Positions 1-8,550 of a stretch of 37,002 bases of DNA are shown piece by piece. Location: assembly GCA_003165415.1 (NCBI GenBank), contig PLUC01000184.1:1-37002 (forward strand), in the 5' to 3' direction. Both the position numbers and the translations under genes were made by a program. The notes below the pieces were generated by a model that searched no databases, was not told where the DNA came from, and saw nothing but the letters and a program-made list of their open reading frames with translations. Source of the DNA: Holophagaceae bacterium (GTDB taxonomy: Bacteria > Acidobacteriota > Holophagae > Holophagales > Holophagaceae). Each line of letters starts with the position of its first letter. Position 1 is the first letter of the stretch.

Positions 1-95
1 CCAATTTCCACTAAAAAGTTCCGCCGCGGGGCAAACTTGACTTCGGCCTCCCCCTCGTGGGCCTTTGGTTCCTGCGGACTCACGGTGACGGTCAT
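1..95 (-). CDS. start of an unrecognised protein, cut by the window edge
   Basis: An ATG at 93-95 on the minus strand opens a frame of 31 codons that runs off the left edge without a stop. It is preceded by a good ribosome binding site (GGAGG, five bases before the ATG). The visible residues begin MTVTVSPQEPKAHEGEAEVK and are hydrophilic, with no signal peptide. It lies 62 bases downstream of the GGDEF gene on the same strand, so it may be the last gene of the siaBCD-like operon. The family is not recognisable from so short a piece. Confidence 0.55.
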   Translation of the reverse strand, partial: MTVTVSPQEPKAHEGEAEVKFAPRRNFLVEI

Positions 96-157
96 TCCAC
101 CCTCCAGATTCAACCTCCCATGCCGGTGTGACAGTTCCGTCTCCCCGGAATGAATTC

Positions 158-994
158 TCACTGCCCGGCGTGCACCCGGTTGCGGCCGGCGTCCTTGGCT
201 CCGTACAGCAGGAGGTCCGCCCGGGCCATGAGGGCCTCGAAGCTCTCCCCTTCCCGGAGCTGGGCGACCCCGATGCTCACCGTGACCCGGAACGTGTCCA
301 GGGCGGCGTTCATCACGCATCGCTCCACCGCGCCGCGCATGCGCTCCGCCACTTCGCTGGCGTCGGCCAGGACCGTCTCCGGCAGCAGGACGGCGAACTC
401 CTCGCCGCCGGAGCGGCCGAGGGTGTCCATGGCCCGCAGGCAGGAGCTGCACGCCTGAACGAAGCGCACCAGGGTCTCGTCGCCCACCCCGTGGCCGTGG
501 CTGTCGTTCACCCGCTTGAAGTGGTCAATATCCAGGGCCAGCAGGCTCATCCCGCGCCGGTTGCGGGCTTCCCGCAGGCACTCGTACTCGCCAAGTTCCA
601 GCAGCCGGCGGCGGTTGTATGCGCCCGTCAGGGGATCGGTGGTGGCCAGGATGCGCAGTTCCACTTCCAGGGTCTTCCGGGTCTCCACCTCATGGGCCAG
701 TTCGGTGTTGAGGATGCGCAGGTGCCGAGTCTGCTCCTCTAGCAGTATGGACTTCTCCCGCAGTTCCTGGCCTATCATGCGAAGCTGCTCCTGTTGGCGG
801 TCCCCGGCCCGCATGAGCCGCTTCTGCTCACGCGCGCTCTGCTGGAAGGCCTGGAACAGATCCCGGGCGGTGGCCTGCAACCCCGGCAAATCCTCGGGGT
901 GCTCATCGAGGAAACAGGCCGCCCGTCGGAGCACCTCGTCCTCGTGGTCGAACAGCCCGAACACCTCAGATTTCAACAAGCTGGAAGTTGACAT
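158..994 (-). CDS. siaD: diguanylate cyclase (GGDEF), SiaD-like
   Basis: Probable cytoplasmic diguanylate cyclase making c-di-GMP from two GTP. With the start at 994 it is 278 residues: a mostly helical, coiled-coil-like N-terminal half (about 45-115) and a GGDEF domain from about 118 to the end. The active-site motif is GGEEF (196-200). The inhibitory I-site RxxD is present as RAMD, five residues before it, so product inhibition is expected. An in-frame ATG at 1021 exists, but 994 has a GGAG about ten bases upstream and gives a 29-base overlap with siaC, which suggests translational coupling. No membrane segment or sensor domain is visible. In Pseudomonas, SiaC binds and activates SiaD, and this gene order supports that role. 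Assignment to SiaD rests on context, because GGDEF domains are generic. Confidence 0.82.
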   Translation of the reverse strand: MSTSSLLKSEVFGLFDHEDEVLRRAACFLDEHPEDLPGLQATARDLFQAFQQSAREQKRLMRAGDRQQEQLRMIGQELREKSILLEEQTRHLRILNTELAHEVETRKTLEVELRILATTDPLTGAYNRRRLLELGEYECLREARNRRGMSLLALDIDHFKRVNDSHGHGVGDETLVRFVQACSSCLRAMDTLGRSGGEEFAVLLPETVLADASEVAERMRGAVERCVMNAALDTFRVTVSIGVAQLREGESFEALMARADLLLYGAKDAGRNRVHAGQ

Positions 995-1346
995 GCTCGA
1001 GCTCCATGGAGAAGTCCTCACCGAATTCGCGCATCACTTCGTCATCCTTCTGAAAGCACCAGCGCAGGGTCACCCGGGTCCCTGCCCGCACGGCGTTCTC
1101 CAGGATCTGGATCATGTTCATCAGCGCCTTGGCGCTGCTGGTGTTGAAATAGTCCAGCCGGAACTCCACCTGCAGTTCCTGCCCCCTGATGGCTTCGCAG
1201 TGCGCGCTCAGCCGCTTCAGGAGTGGACCGAAGAAGGCTGCCGGATCTTCGGGATACGCCTCGCCACGAAGCGAGAGGCGGTTCTCCAGGAAACGGAAAT
1301 CCACCTCCGGCGATCGTTCCATGGCGGGGATGAACATGTTTTCCAC
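966..1346 (-). CDS. siaC: SiaC-family regulatory phosphoprotein (DUF1987)
   Basis: Small (126 residues) single-domain protein of the DUF1987/SiaC family. In Pseudomonas aeruginosa, SiaC is phosphorylated on a threonine by SiaB. The unphosphorylated form stimulates the cyclase SiaD. The matching threonine is visible here at about residue 69 in the motif YFNTSS, followed by the characteristic AKALMNMI helix. The start is a GTG at 1346 with GGAGG five bases upstream; an ATG three codons later has a poorer spacing. It begins 14 bases after siaB and overlaps the GGDEF gene by 29 bases, so the three form one operon. No siaA-like phosphatase is in the window. Confidence 0.85.
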   Translation of the reverse strand: MENMFIPAMERSPEVDFRFLENRLSLRGEAYPEDPAAFFGPLLKRLSAHCEAIRGQELQVEFRLDYFNTSSAKALMNMIQILENAVRAGTRVTLRWCFQKDDEVMREFGEDFSMELEHVNFQLVEI

Positions 1347-1360
1347 GGGAACCTCCGGTA

Positions 1361-1912
1361 TCAGATGAAGACCTTCATGCAGTAGAAAGTGTTCAACTCG
1401 TCGATGTCCAGGAAGTCGTACTGGATCGGCTCGCTGGCCCGGCGCGCGATCTCGATGAGGCCCAGGCTCGCGCCCAGGCTGTCCGGATCCGGATCATTCC
1501 TGATCCGGTCCAGGTAGAAGGCCTTGATCCCTGCCGGGTCCAGATTGCGGATCTTCTCCAGGCGGGCCTGGAGCGGGAGGGCCTCCTCCCTGCGCATGAC
1601 GTTGCCGCAGACCACGAAGAAGCGCCCGGCTTCGCTGCCCACCGTGATCACGCCGGAACTGATGCGGTTGGCCTCCTGGCCGGCCTTGGCCAGGGTTTCC
1701 GCCGAGTAGCGGATGATGTTCTGGGCCTGCTCCACGAATACCGAGAAGACCCGCTTCATGGTGCAGACATCGGTATCATCCTGGGACATCTTCTTCTTCA
1801 AGGCATCCCCCAGGGCGAACAGAATGCCTTCGGAAATGAAACCATTGAAGGAGAAGATGATCCCCTGCTGGTTGCTCTCGAGCTTCATCCGGTGGTGGTC
1901 GGAAGCGAGCAT
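1361..1912 (-). CDS. siaB: SiaB-family protein kinase (DUF6272)
   Basis: A 183-residue protein matching the SiaB family, an unusual GHKL-like kinase that phosphorylates SiaC and so turns down c-di-GMP synthesis. Family-like features are the early segment GIIFSFNGFISEGI, the central helix VEQAQNIIRYSAE (N-box-like), and the glycine-containing segment DSLGASLGLIEIARRAS near the end. The start is placed at ATG 1912 because GGAG lies nine bases upstream; the ATG at 1888 has no such site. The frame stays open far upstream (to 2266), but that part overlaps the next gene's end and looks non-coding. First gene of the siaB-siaC-siaD unit; the 167 bases upstream should hold the promoter, though no clear box was found. 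Confidence 0.82.
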   Translation of the reverse strand: MLASDHHRMKLESNQQGIIFSFNGFISEGILFALGDALKKKMSQDDTDVCTMKRVFSVFVEQAQNIIRYSAETLAKAGQEANRISSGVITVGSEAGRFFVVCGNVMRREEALPLQARLEKIRNLDPAGIKAFYLDRIRNDPDPDSLGASLGLIEIARRASEPIQYDFLDIDELNTFYCMKVFI

Positions 1913-2079
1913 GCTTGGTGTCTCCGATGGCGCATGGGCGAATGGGGGGTGGCATCCTTCCCATTGGCTGAATTCGTTTGGAGGAGGCAGCCGGATGCTC
2001 TGCCTTGCCGCAGCCTCCAGACTAGGCAATCCCCATGACGATCCAGTGCCCTGAAGGTAACTTCGCGCCCGGGCCCCGC

Positions 2080-3375
2080 TCAGCCGGACGTCTTGTGCGA
2101 CCGGGCGCCGGCGCAGCGCCGGCCCCACTCCGCGCTGAACGGGTCGAAGGCGCCGAAGCGCGCCGGGTCGAAAGGCTTCAGGTCGAAATCCAGCCGGCTC
2201 CCGGTGATCATCTGGGCCAGCGCCCTGCCGACCCCGCCCGCCGTGGCGACCCCGCCGCCGCTGCATCCCGCCGCGGAGAACAGGCCCGCCGCTGCGGCCA
2301 GCGGCCCGACCGCGAGCATCCCGTCGGGCACATAGGTGGAGTATCCAGAGATATAGTGGGCGACCGCCAGTTCCGCGAAACCGGGCAGGAACCGCTGGAA
2401 GGCCGGAGCGCCCTCTTCCATGCTGGCCCAGCCGCCGGGGTCTCCGGCGACTTCATGCCCCCGGAGGTCGGCCGGGAGTTCCCGGGGATCCGCATGGACG
2501 CTCTGGGCTTCGCGGAAACCGAACAGCAGCCCTTCCCCTTCGGGCCGGGCGTAGGCCCTGGCATCCGGGAGGATCAGGAACGGCATGTCCGGCCGGAATC
2601 GCCGGTCCGGGGCCGTGATCCAGTAGTGGCTCCGGACCGGAGCCATGGGAATGGCGGCGCCGGCGGGCCAGGCCAGGAGGTTCGCCCAGGCGCCGGCCGC
2701 ATCCACCACCACCGGGCTGGCCAGCAGGCCCTTGGCGGTCCGTACCCCGCCCACCCGCTGCCGGTCCACCAGAATCTCCAGCACGGCGTGGTCTTCCAGG
2801 ATCCTCGCCCCCTTCCTGCGCGCGGACCTGGCGTAGGCAGAGGCGAGGGCATAGCCATCGATGAACGCATCCTCGGGCATGAAATACAGTTCTTCACCAC
2901 CTTCCAGGTGCAGCCAGCCGGCCCGCTCCAGGGCTTCGGGCGGTGAGAGCCGCAGAACCTTCTCGCCCTGGGCCGCGGCTTGGGCCATCAGCTCCCGGTT
3001 GGCCCGCAGCGCTGGTTCGGAGGTGCCCACATACAGGCTTCCGGTCCGCCGGACCCCCAGGTCCTCGCCGCCTTCCGCCTCCAGGGTGCGCAGATCCTCG
3101 TAGGTCTGCCGGACCAGGACCGCAAGGCAGGGCTGGAGCCGGGCCCGGGTGAGCAGACCTGCGGCGCGGCTGGTGGCGGCCTGGGCGATCCCCCGGCGTT
3201 CCAGCACCAGAGGCTTCATCCCCGCCTCGGCCAAGTGGTGGGCGATGGCGCAGCCCACCACGCCGGCGCCGATGATGATGGCGTCCGCCCCAGAAGGTCG
3301 CGTCACGACGAAGCCGGCGCTGGCGAGGGAACGGACAGAATGACCATGGCGCCCTCCGGTGATGGACACGTTCAT
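2080..3375 (-). CDS. FAD-dependent oxidoreductase, DAO family
   Basis: About 431 residues, with an N-terminal dinucleotide-binding motif IIIGAGVVGCAIAHHLAEAG near residues 33-52 and the following LVLERR strand, typical of the DAO superfamily (glycine/D-amino-acid/sarcosine oxidases, glycerol-3-phosphate dehydrogenases). A C-terminal flavin-contacting segment (AAGCSGGGVATAGGVGRALA) is also visible. These enzymes oxidise an amine or hydroxy group using FAD; the substrate cannot be told from sequence. The chosen ATG at 3375 follows GAGG; another ATG at 3426 would add 17 residues. It is divergent from the histidine kinase, with about 60 bases between them, so both promoters must be in or near that gap. 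It ends 167 bases before siaB. Confidence 0.8.
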   Translation of the reverse strand: MNVSITGGRHGHSVRSLASAGFVVTRPSGADAIIIGAGVVGCAIAHHLAEAGMKPLVLERRGIAQAATSRAAGLLTRARLQPCLAVLVRQTYEDLRTLEAEGGEDLGVRRTGSLYVGTSEPALRANRELMAQAAAQGEKVLRLSPPEALERAGWLHLEGGEELYFMPEDAFIDGYALASAYARSARRKGARILEDHAVLEILVDRQRVGGVRTAKGLLASPVVVDAAGAWANLLAWPAGAAIPMAPVRSHYWITAPDRRFRPDMPFLILPDARAYARPEGEGLLFGFREAQSVHADPRELPADLRGHEVAGDPGGWASMEEGAPAFQRFLPGFAELAVAHYISGYSTYVPDGMLAVGPLAAAAGLFSAAGCSGGGVATAGGVGRALAQMITGSRLDFDLKPFDPARFGAFDPFSAEWGRRCAGARSHKTSG

Positions 3376-3437
3376 GATACCTCGCCAGACCCAAGCCAGG
3401 CCTCGGTTTACGAGCCACCGGGGCAATCGTTACGCAG

Positions 3438-5525
3438 ATGTTACGGCCCGGTCCGCCCTTGTTTCCCCGCCTGGCCGAAGATGGTGTCATGCCGTCACCG
3501 CCGGAGTCCGAAACCTGTTCCCCCTTGGGCGCCAGGGACGTGACTGATCTGGCCGAACTGGTGGAGCACCGGGAATCCGTCCAGATCGGCCTGACCGTCG
3601 AGCAGGTCCACCGCGGCTTTCGCGACCACTCCCGCACGTTCGTGGCCGTGGTGGACAATGGCCGCTACGCAGGCCTGATCTCCCGCGCCCACCTGGGCGT
3701 CCTGCTGGGCACCCGCTACGGGTTCGCCCTGCACAGCGAGCATCCCATCCAGAACCACCTGCTCCCGGGCTGCCTGGTGGCCACCCCCGCCACGCCGCTG
3801 CTCGACCTGCTGGGGCAGGCCCTGTCCCGGGCCGGGGAGGCCTTCTACCAGGACGTGCCGCTGGTGGATCCGGAGGGCCGGTTCCTGGGGATCATCCCGG
3901 TCCCCGCCCTGGTCCGGGCCCAGTCGGCCCTGGTGGCCGAGCAGTTCCGCCTGGCCGAAGGCCAGCGGCAGGAGCTGCTGACCAAGAACCAGGAATCGTT
4001 CCGCAGCCTCCACCAGCTCCGGCAGTCCCAGGGACGCTACGAGACCCTGTTCCAGCACAGCCCCCTGGCGGTGGCCCTGCTCAATGCCGACGGCCGGATC
4101 GACACCTGCAACGAGCGGCTCCAGGCCATGTTCGAAGGCGATGGTGGGGCCATGCCCGACCTGGCCGGGCTGATGCCCCCCAAGCACCGCGAGGCCTTCG
4201 TGGACCTGCTGCGCCTGCACGAATCGGGCGCCCTGGCCTCCGGCAGCCACGCGGACGAGTTCCAGCTCCGCCTGCCCGCCGGCAGCGAGCGTTTGTTCAA
4301 GTTCCACACCTCCCTGGTCCGCGAGACCGGGCAGATCTGCACCATTCTCCAGGACATCACCGAACAGAGGGCGGTGGAGCGGCGCATGGCCCTCAGCGAC
4401 AAGACCGCGCTGTTCGAGTCCCTGGCGGGGGGGATCGCCCACGAGCTCAACAACACCCTTTCCCCGGTCCTGGGCTACGCGGAGCTGCTCACGGGGCGGC
4501 TGGAGGCCGCGGGCGACCAGGCCGCGCTGCTTAACTACTGCCAGATGATCACCAAGAGCGCCCAGGAATCCGTGCGGATCATCCGCCAGCTGCTCCAGCT
4601 CTCCCGGCCGGCCACCATGGAGCTGCGCCAGGTCGACCTGGGGGCGGTGCTGGACGAGGCGGTCTCGATCATGCGCTTCCGGCTGCGCTCCTCGGAGGCC
4701 AAGCTGGCGCTCCAGGTGCCCGAAGGGGTGCGGATCCTGGCCGACGCGGTGCAGATCAAGCAGGTGCTGATCAACCTCATGATCAACGCCATCGACGCCA
4801 TGGAGCACACCACTCGCAAGGACCTGCAGGTGCGGGTGGCGGTGCGGGGCGCCATGGCCGAACTCTCGGTCCAGGACACCGGCCACGGCATCCCTCCCGA
4901 GAAGCTCAACCGGATCTTCGACCCCTTCTTCACCACCAAGTCGGCGGAACGGGGCACCGGGCTCGGCCTCAGCGTCTGCCTGGGGATCGTGGGCCAGCAC
5001 CGGGGCGAGATCGCGGTGAGCAGCGTTCCCGGCGAGGGGACCGTGTTCACCGTCCTGCTCCCGCTGGCCCTCGGCCAGGAGCCGGCGGCCCCGGAGCCCG
5101 CCGGGTCCGCGCAGCGCCTGGAACCCGTCGCCGAGCTTGCGCAGCTTGCGCCGCGCCTGGAGGTGCTGGTCATCGATGACGAGGAGTACATCACCAGCCT
5201 GGTGCACGAACTGCTGAGGGCCCGGCTGGGCTGCCGGGTCGAGCAGGTCCATGACGGGCGGGAGGCCATCCAGCGGCTCGAGAGGGCCCATTTCGATCTG
5301 GTGATCACCGACATCCGCATGCCGGGCCTGGACGGGTTCGCCGTGCTCGGCTGGATCCGGGATTTCCGTCCCGCCCTCATGCCCAAGGTGCTGGTGATCA
5401 CCGGAGACAGCGGCAGCCTGCCCCAGGATCGGGAACTGCGCGCCCTTGGCGTCCCGGCCCTGCGCAAGCCGTTCACCTCCGATGAGCTGGTGGCCCAGTG
5501 CCGGGAGCTGATGACCGTGACCTGA
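3438..5525 (+). CDS. hybrid histidine kinase: CBS pair, PAS, HisKA, HATPase, receiver
   Basis: A 695-residue soluble sensor kinase (678 if the second ATG at 3489 is used; neither start has a clear ribosome site). The order is: a CBS-domain pair (about 30-165; FVAVVDNGRYAGLISRAHLG and VPLVDPEGRFLGIIPV repeats), a coiled linker, PAS (about 195-315, ending in the LQDITEQRAVE linker), HisKA with H335 in GGIAHELNNTLSPVLGY, and HATPase (N box NLMINAIDAME; G boxes DTGHGIP and GTGLGLSV). It ends in a receiver domain from about 575 with D625 (ITDIRMPG) and the conserved lysine of LRKPF. CBS pairs usually bind adenine nucleotides, so energy-state sensing is possible. No output gene lies beside it. Its last 53 bases overlap a convergent pstS relic. 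Confidence 0.88.
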   Translation: MLRPGPPLFPRLAEDGVMPSPPESETCSPLGARDVTDLAELVEHRESVQIGLTVEQVHRGFRDHSRTFVAVVDNGRYAGLISRAHLGVLLGTRYGFALHSEHPIQNHLLPGCLVATPATPLLDLLGQALSRAGEAFYQDVPLVDPEGRFLGIIPVPALVRAQSALVAEQFRLAEGQRQELLTKNQESFRSLHQLRQSQGRYETLFQHSPLAVALLNADGRIDTCNERLQAMFEGDGGAMPDLAGLMPPKHREAFVDLLRLHESGALASGSHADEFQLRLPAGSERLFKFHTSLVRETGQICTILQDITEQRAVERRMALSDKTALFESLAGGIAHELNNTLSPVLGYAELLTGRLEAAGDQAALLNYCQMITKSAQESVRIIRQLLQLSRPATMELRQVDLGAVLDEAVSIMRFRLRSSEAKLALQVPEGVRILADAVQIKQVLINLMINAIDAMEHTTRKDLQVRVAVRGAMAELSVQDTGHGIPPEKLNRIFDPFFTTKSAERGTGLGLSVCLGIVGQHRGEIAVSSVPGEGTVFTVLLPLALGQEPAAPEPAGSAQRLEPVAELAQLAPRLEVLVIDDEEYITSLVHELLRARLGCRVEQVHDGREAIQRLERAHFDLVITDIRMPGLDGFAVLGWIRDFRPALMPKVLVITGDSGSLPQDRELRALGVPALRKPFTSDELVAQCRELMTVT

Positions 5526-6180
5526 ACTTGGCGAGGTTGATACTGGCCAGGTCAGCGGGGAGCGGAATCGCCCCGAAGTTGGCTACATCGCTCTGTCCCT
5601 GGCGGGAGAGCACGAAGCGGAGGAACTCCTTGATCATGGGATCAGCGGCCTGGCCCGGCCGGACGTTCACGTAGATGTAAAGGAAGCGGGCCAGGGGGTA
5701 CTTGCCGTTGAGGATGTTCTCCACCGCGGGCAGGATCGGATCGATGGCGTGGAAATCCACGATGGGCACGGCCTTGACCATCCGCAGCGCGTGCTGGACC
5801 GGCCCGTAGGCGATGGCCGAGGCGTCCATGGCGGCAGCCTCCACCAGGGCGAACTGGTCAGGCACTTCCTTGACGACGGTCTTGAACTCGCCCTGTTTCA
5901 GCACGTGCTCCCGGAAGAAGGCCCGGGTCCCGGAGTTCTCGTCCCGACCGTAGGGCTGGATGGCCCGGGTGGCCCATTCCAGGGTCAGGCCCAATTCCCC
6001 CCAGGTGTCCAGCGCCCGGCCGTACCCGGCTTTCCGGTCCCTGGAGAAGATGGCGTCCACCTGCTCCAGGCCCAGCTTGGCGATGGGGTTGTTGGCGTTC
6101 ACGTAGACAGCCAGGGCGTCCATGGCCACCACGATCCGGGTGCCCAGGTCATTGAAATGCCGGAACTTCAGCTGCGCGAC
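5473..6180 (-). pseudogene. pstS: truncated PstS-like phosphate-binding protein
   Basis: This frame encodes the second two thirds of a phosphate ABC transporter substrate-binding protein. Homology-like sequence starts around RIVVAMDALAVYVNANNP and continues through YGRDENSGTRAFFREHVLK (the usual GRxxxSGT phosphate-site region) to IPLPADLASINLAKF. The signal peptide and first lobe (about 100 residues) are absent. The open frame extends upstream to 6444, but that part does not look like PstS and has no secretion signal. Normal family members end right after the INLAKF segment; here the frame continues 16 codons into the 3' end of the convergent histidine kinase, so the native stop also seems lost. 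Almost certainly a non-functional relic. Confidence 0.72.
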
Positions 6181-6909
6181 AACTGCAAGGGCCGGGTGCT
6201 TGGCCCCGACGGCGTCCTCCGGAGAGGGTTGGACCCGGCGTGGCCGGGTCTCAGGAGCCAGACCAGGACCTATTAGCGCGAGGTACTGGCGAACCACAGG
6301 CACATGAGAAAGGCCACGCAACCGCGCCATCCGGATGACAGTGCCGACTTCAGCTCCGTCGCGGCACTCGGCGGACGGCCATGACAGGTCAGGGGCATTC
6401 CCTTTCGGGGTGGACGACATGCTGCCTGATCCAACTAGGCCCAAAGGCCCCGACCCGCAGGAAAGGTATCTCCATGCCCAAGATTCCCGAGGAACCCCTC
6501 TGGCGAGTCAGGCGGTGCCTACCGTTGATCTTCCGGTCCAGTCAGCAACCTTCAACCCAAGAACGACCCTCATTCGTATTCATTCCGATGGATTCCGCGC
6601 CATCGAATTCGGTGCGGATCCAGCCATCACCTCCAGTTCCCGAAGGGTTTTGGGATCCTCCCCGGAGTATTTCGCCGTCCCAAAGGGATCGGGCATGAAG
6701 CGGGCCGTCGCCAGGGCGAATTGGGCCGGGTGAACCCCAGGGCCCGCGACCTGGGCCCATCGATCCCGCTTCAGGTATGCCATAGTCAGCCGGTCCCCTT
6801 GAGCCCGAGAAGATTTGCACCAAGCGATCATCAAGTTGTCGTTTCGTTTTCACATCCTGGAGTCTTCGCATTTGATAACCTTGCATTGAAATCCAACCAA
6901 GGAGGGATT
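6181..6909. other. degraded stretch with no convincing gene
   Basis: Between the PstS relic and the orphan gene several short overlapping frames exist on both strands, none with a good start or a recognisable domain. A minus-strand frame at 6580-6834 contains a protein-like run (ARFMPDPFGTAKYSGEDPKT) that could be a fragment of a lost gene, but I do not recognise it. The last 70 bases are AT-richer and probably hold the promoter of the gene at 6910. Confidence 0.4.
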
Positions 6910-7335
6910 ATGCCTATCACCCAAAAGCTCCTCGCTATGATCGATGGGGCAAAAAAGGAGAAGTTAGAAAAAATCAAAATTGAACAAAGAAAGGATAATG
7001 AAAAACTTGAAAAATCCCTCGCAGGATTGAAACAGATTTTGGTTCATGGCCTCGGAAATAAATTTTGGAAGGAGCTTGAGTATTCAGGCGCGACGATTGA
7101 AGTAGACCGCGAGAAATTAACGGCCAGTCTATTGTTGCCCGCGAATGACATCAATCTTCAGATAACCGCGAGCACGGATAGCGAGCACAAAGGAAAAGCG
7201 AAAGTGTTAATCACCGTTTACGAATCCAACAACCTCACTTTTTCGGCGAAGGCTGAATATGTCAGCGCCGATGAGGAGAGCGAAGGTTGTCTGAAAGAAT
7301 CTGTGCTGCTGGCCTTCAGTCACATGGAGGCATGA
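6910..7335 (+). CDS. small AT-rich orphan protein, function unknown
   Basis: A 141-residue protein that I do not recognise. The start is well supported: AAGGAGGG ends three bases before the ATG at 6910. The N-terminal third is lysine/glutamate-rich and strongly helical or coiled-coil (residues about 10-45, KKEKLEKIKIEQRKDNEKLE). The rest looks like an alpha/beta domain with alternating polar and hydrophobic strands (KAKVLITVYESNNLTFSAKA). There is no signal peptide, membrane segment or cysteine-rich motif. Base composition and codon use (AAA, GAA, AAT, ATT) differ sharply from every flanking gene, which points to recent transfer. It sits between a transporter relic and resolvase relics, fitting cargo of a decayed mobile element. 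Confidence 0.75.
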   Translation: MPITQKLLAMIDGAKKEKLEKIKIEQRKDNEKLEKSLAGLKQILVHGLGNKFWKELEYSGATIEVDREKLTASLLLPANDINLQITASTDSEHKGKAKVLITVYESNNLTFSAKAEYVSADEESEGCLKESVLLAFSHMEA

Positions 7336-7443
7336 TTTCAGGAACACCCCTGCCCCCATCGGATCGTCCGGCCGGGATTTTCCGCCTCCTCGCTGAATCG
7401 TGTGGGTAGGGCCTGCTGTTGATGGCTGGGGAGGGGGCGTTGT

Positions 7444-7463
7444 GGAAATCGTCCGCGATTTCC
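7444..7463. repeat. perfect 8-bp hairpin
   Basis: GGAAATCG (7444-7451) and CGATTTCC (7456-7463) are exact reverse complements around a four-base loop. No T-run follows on either strand, so a simple terminator is not indicated. It lies in the 273-base gap between the orphan gene and the resolvase relics, where I see no gene. Confidence 0.6.
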
Positions 7464-7608
7464 AACCGAAGGCCTGGGTGCGGGAAGGTCGCGGACCCGA
7501 AGGGCGAGCGAAGTCCGTTGCCGGGGTTGGAACTGTCTGGTGGCAATAGCCCTTCCATGGTCATGGACCCCGGCACACAGCCCGGCCCTGCGACCAGCCC
7601 ACAACCGA

Positions 7609-7824
7609 CTACTGAAGAAGCTTCTGCCCATCTTTTCGCAGAGACCCATCAGGGCCGACATGGCGGTACAGGGTCTGGTGGGCAACGCCGAGTTCCTTGC
7701 CCAGGACCCCGACGATGGTTTCGGGCTTCCCCATAGCGGCCTGGGCCAACCGGACCTTGCCGGCAGTCATCTTGAAGGGGGCACCGCCCTTGCGTCCCCG
7801 AGCCTGGGCAGACGCCAGTCCAGG
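7609..7824 (-). pseudogene. C-terminal helix-turn-helix tail of a second serine resolvase
   Basis: Read on the minus strand this piece encodes a typical Tn3-type resolvase tail: an ARGRKGGAPFKMTAGKVRLA linker, then GKPETIVGVLGKELGVAHQ and TLYRHVGPDGSLRKDGQKLL, ending in TAG at 7609-7611. The family normally carries this helix-turn-helix after a catalytic domain. Here no catalytic domain of the same subfamily precedes it. Instead it follows, in the same frame, the stop codon of another resolvase tail. It has no start codon of its own and is a relic. Confidence 0.72.
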
Positions 7825-8260
7825 TCAACCCACCCGCAAATATTGGTACAGGGTTTCCCGGCTGATGCCGAACTCCCGAGCGAGCACCGCCTTCTTCTCG
7901 CCCGCCAGAACTTTCGCCCGGAGCTGGTCGGCCTGGTCCTGGGTGAGGGACGGCTTCCTGCCCTTCTAGGCACCCCTGGCCTTGGCAATCGCGATGCCTT
8001 CCCGCTGGCGCTCCAGGATCATTGAACGCTCAAAGGCGGCAACGGCCCCGATGATGGACAGCATCATGGTGGCCATCGGGCTGTCTTCACCCGTGAAGGT
8101 CAGGGACTCCTTCTGGAATGTGACCTTGACGCCCTTGCCGGTTAAGTCGGTAACTAGGTGGAGCAGATCGGCTAGATTGCGGGCCAGACGGTCCATGGAG
8201 TGCACGAAGACTTCATCACCCTGGGCAAATCTCCTGAGGTGATCCCACAGTTGTTCTGAT
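7825..8260 (-). pseudogene. serine resolvase/invertase relic, broken by a nonsense codon
   Basis: Encodes most of a Tn3/Pin-type resolvase. Catalytic-domain sequence runs from QLWDHLRRFAQGDEVFVHSM through DRLARNLADLL and SLTFTGEDSPMATMMLS to ERQREGIAIAKARGA. A TAG at 7966-7968 interrupts it exactly where relatives read tyrosine in the ARGAYKGRK hinge. After the stop the same frame continues with KGRKPSLTQDQADQ and the DNA-binding tail REFGISRETLYQYLRVG, ending at TGA 7825-7827. The first ~60 residues with the catalytic serine are missing; upstream, to 8463, the frame is open but AT-rich and unrelated. The enzyme cannot be active. Confidence 0.78.
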
Positions 8261-8550
8261 CCGGAGCCTGGTCGCCCCGGCGATCGGGAGTGGCGGCACT
8301 GGTAGATCGGAATGCCTCCCCGGAAAGGGCACTGCGTTCCCATGCAGGATCTGCGCCGGCTAGGCCATTCAAGAGTAAGCCAAATACTATCATAGTTTAC
8401 ATTTGGAATTTTTTTCTCAAGTTCTTCATGGTGACGAACCAGATGGCGAAATTTCGACCTCATGTCTTTATTTCGACCTTCATTCTATTCTCGGGAATTC
8501 CCGATTTTTTTGAAGCTTGAGTTCAGGGTCATGCGCGGGGAGGCCTTCGG

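Noticed and set aside
3495-5291. A 598-codon open frame antisense to the histidine kinase
   Set aside because: The plus strand encodes a full multi-domain kinase; the antisense reading is rich in Q, G, H and has no domain, as expected for a shadow in GC-rich DNA.
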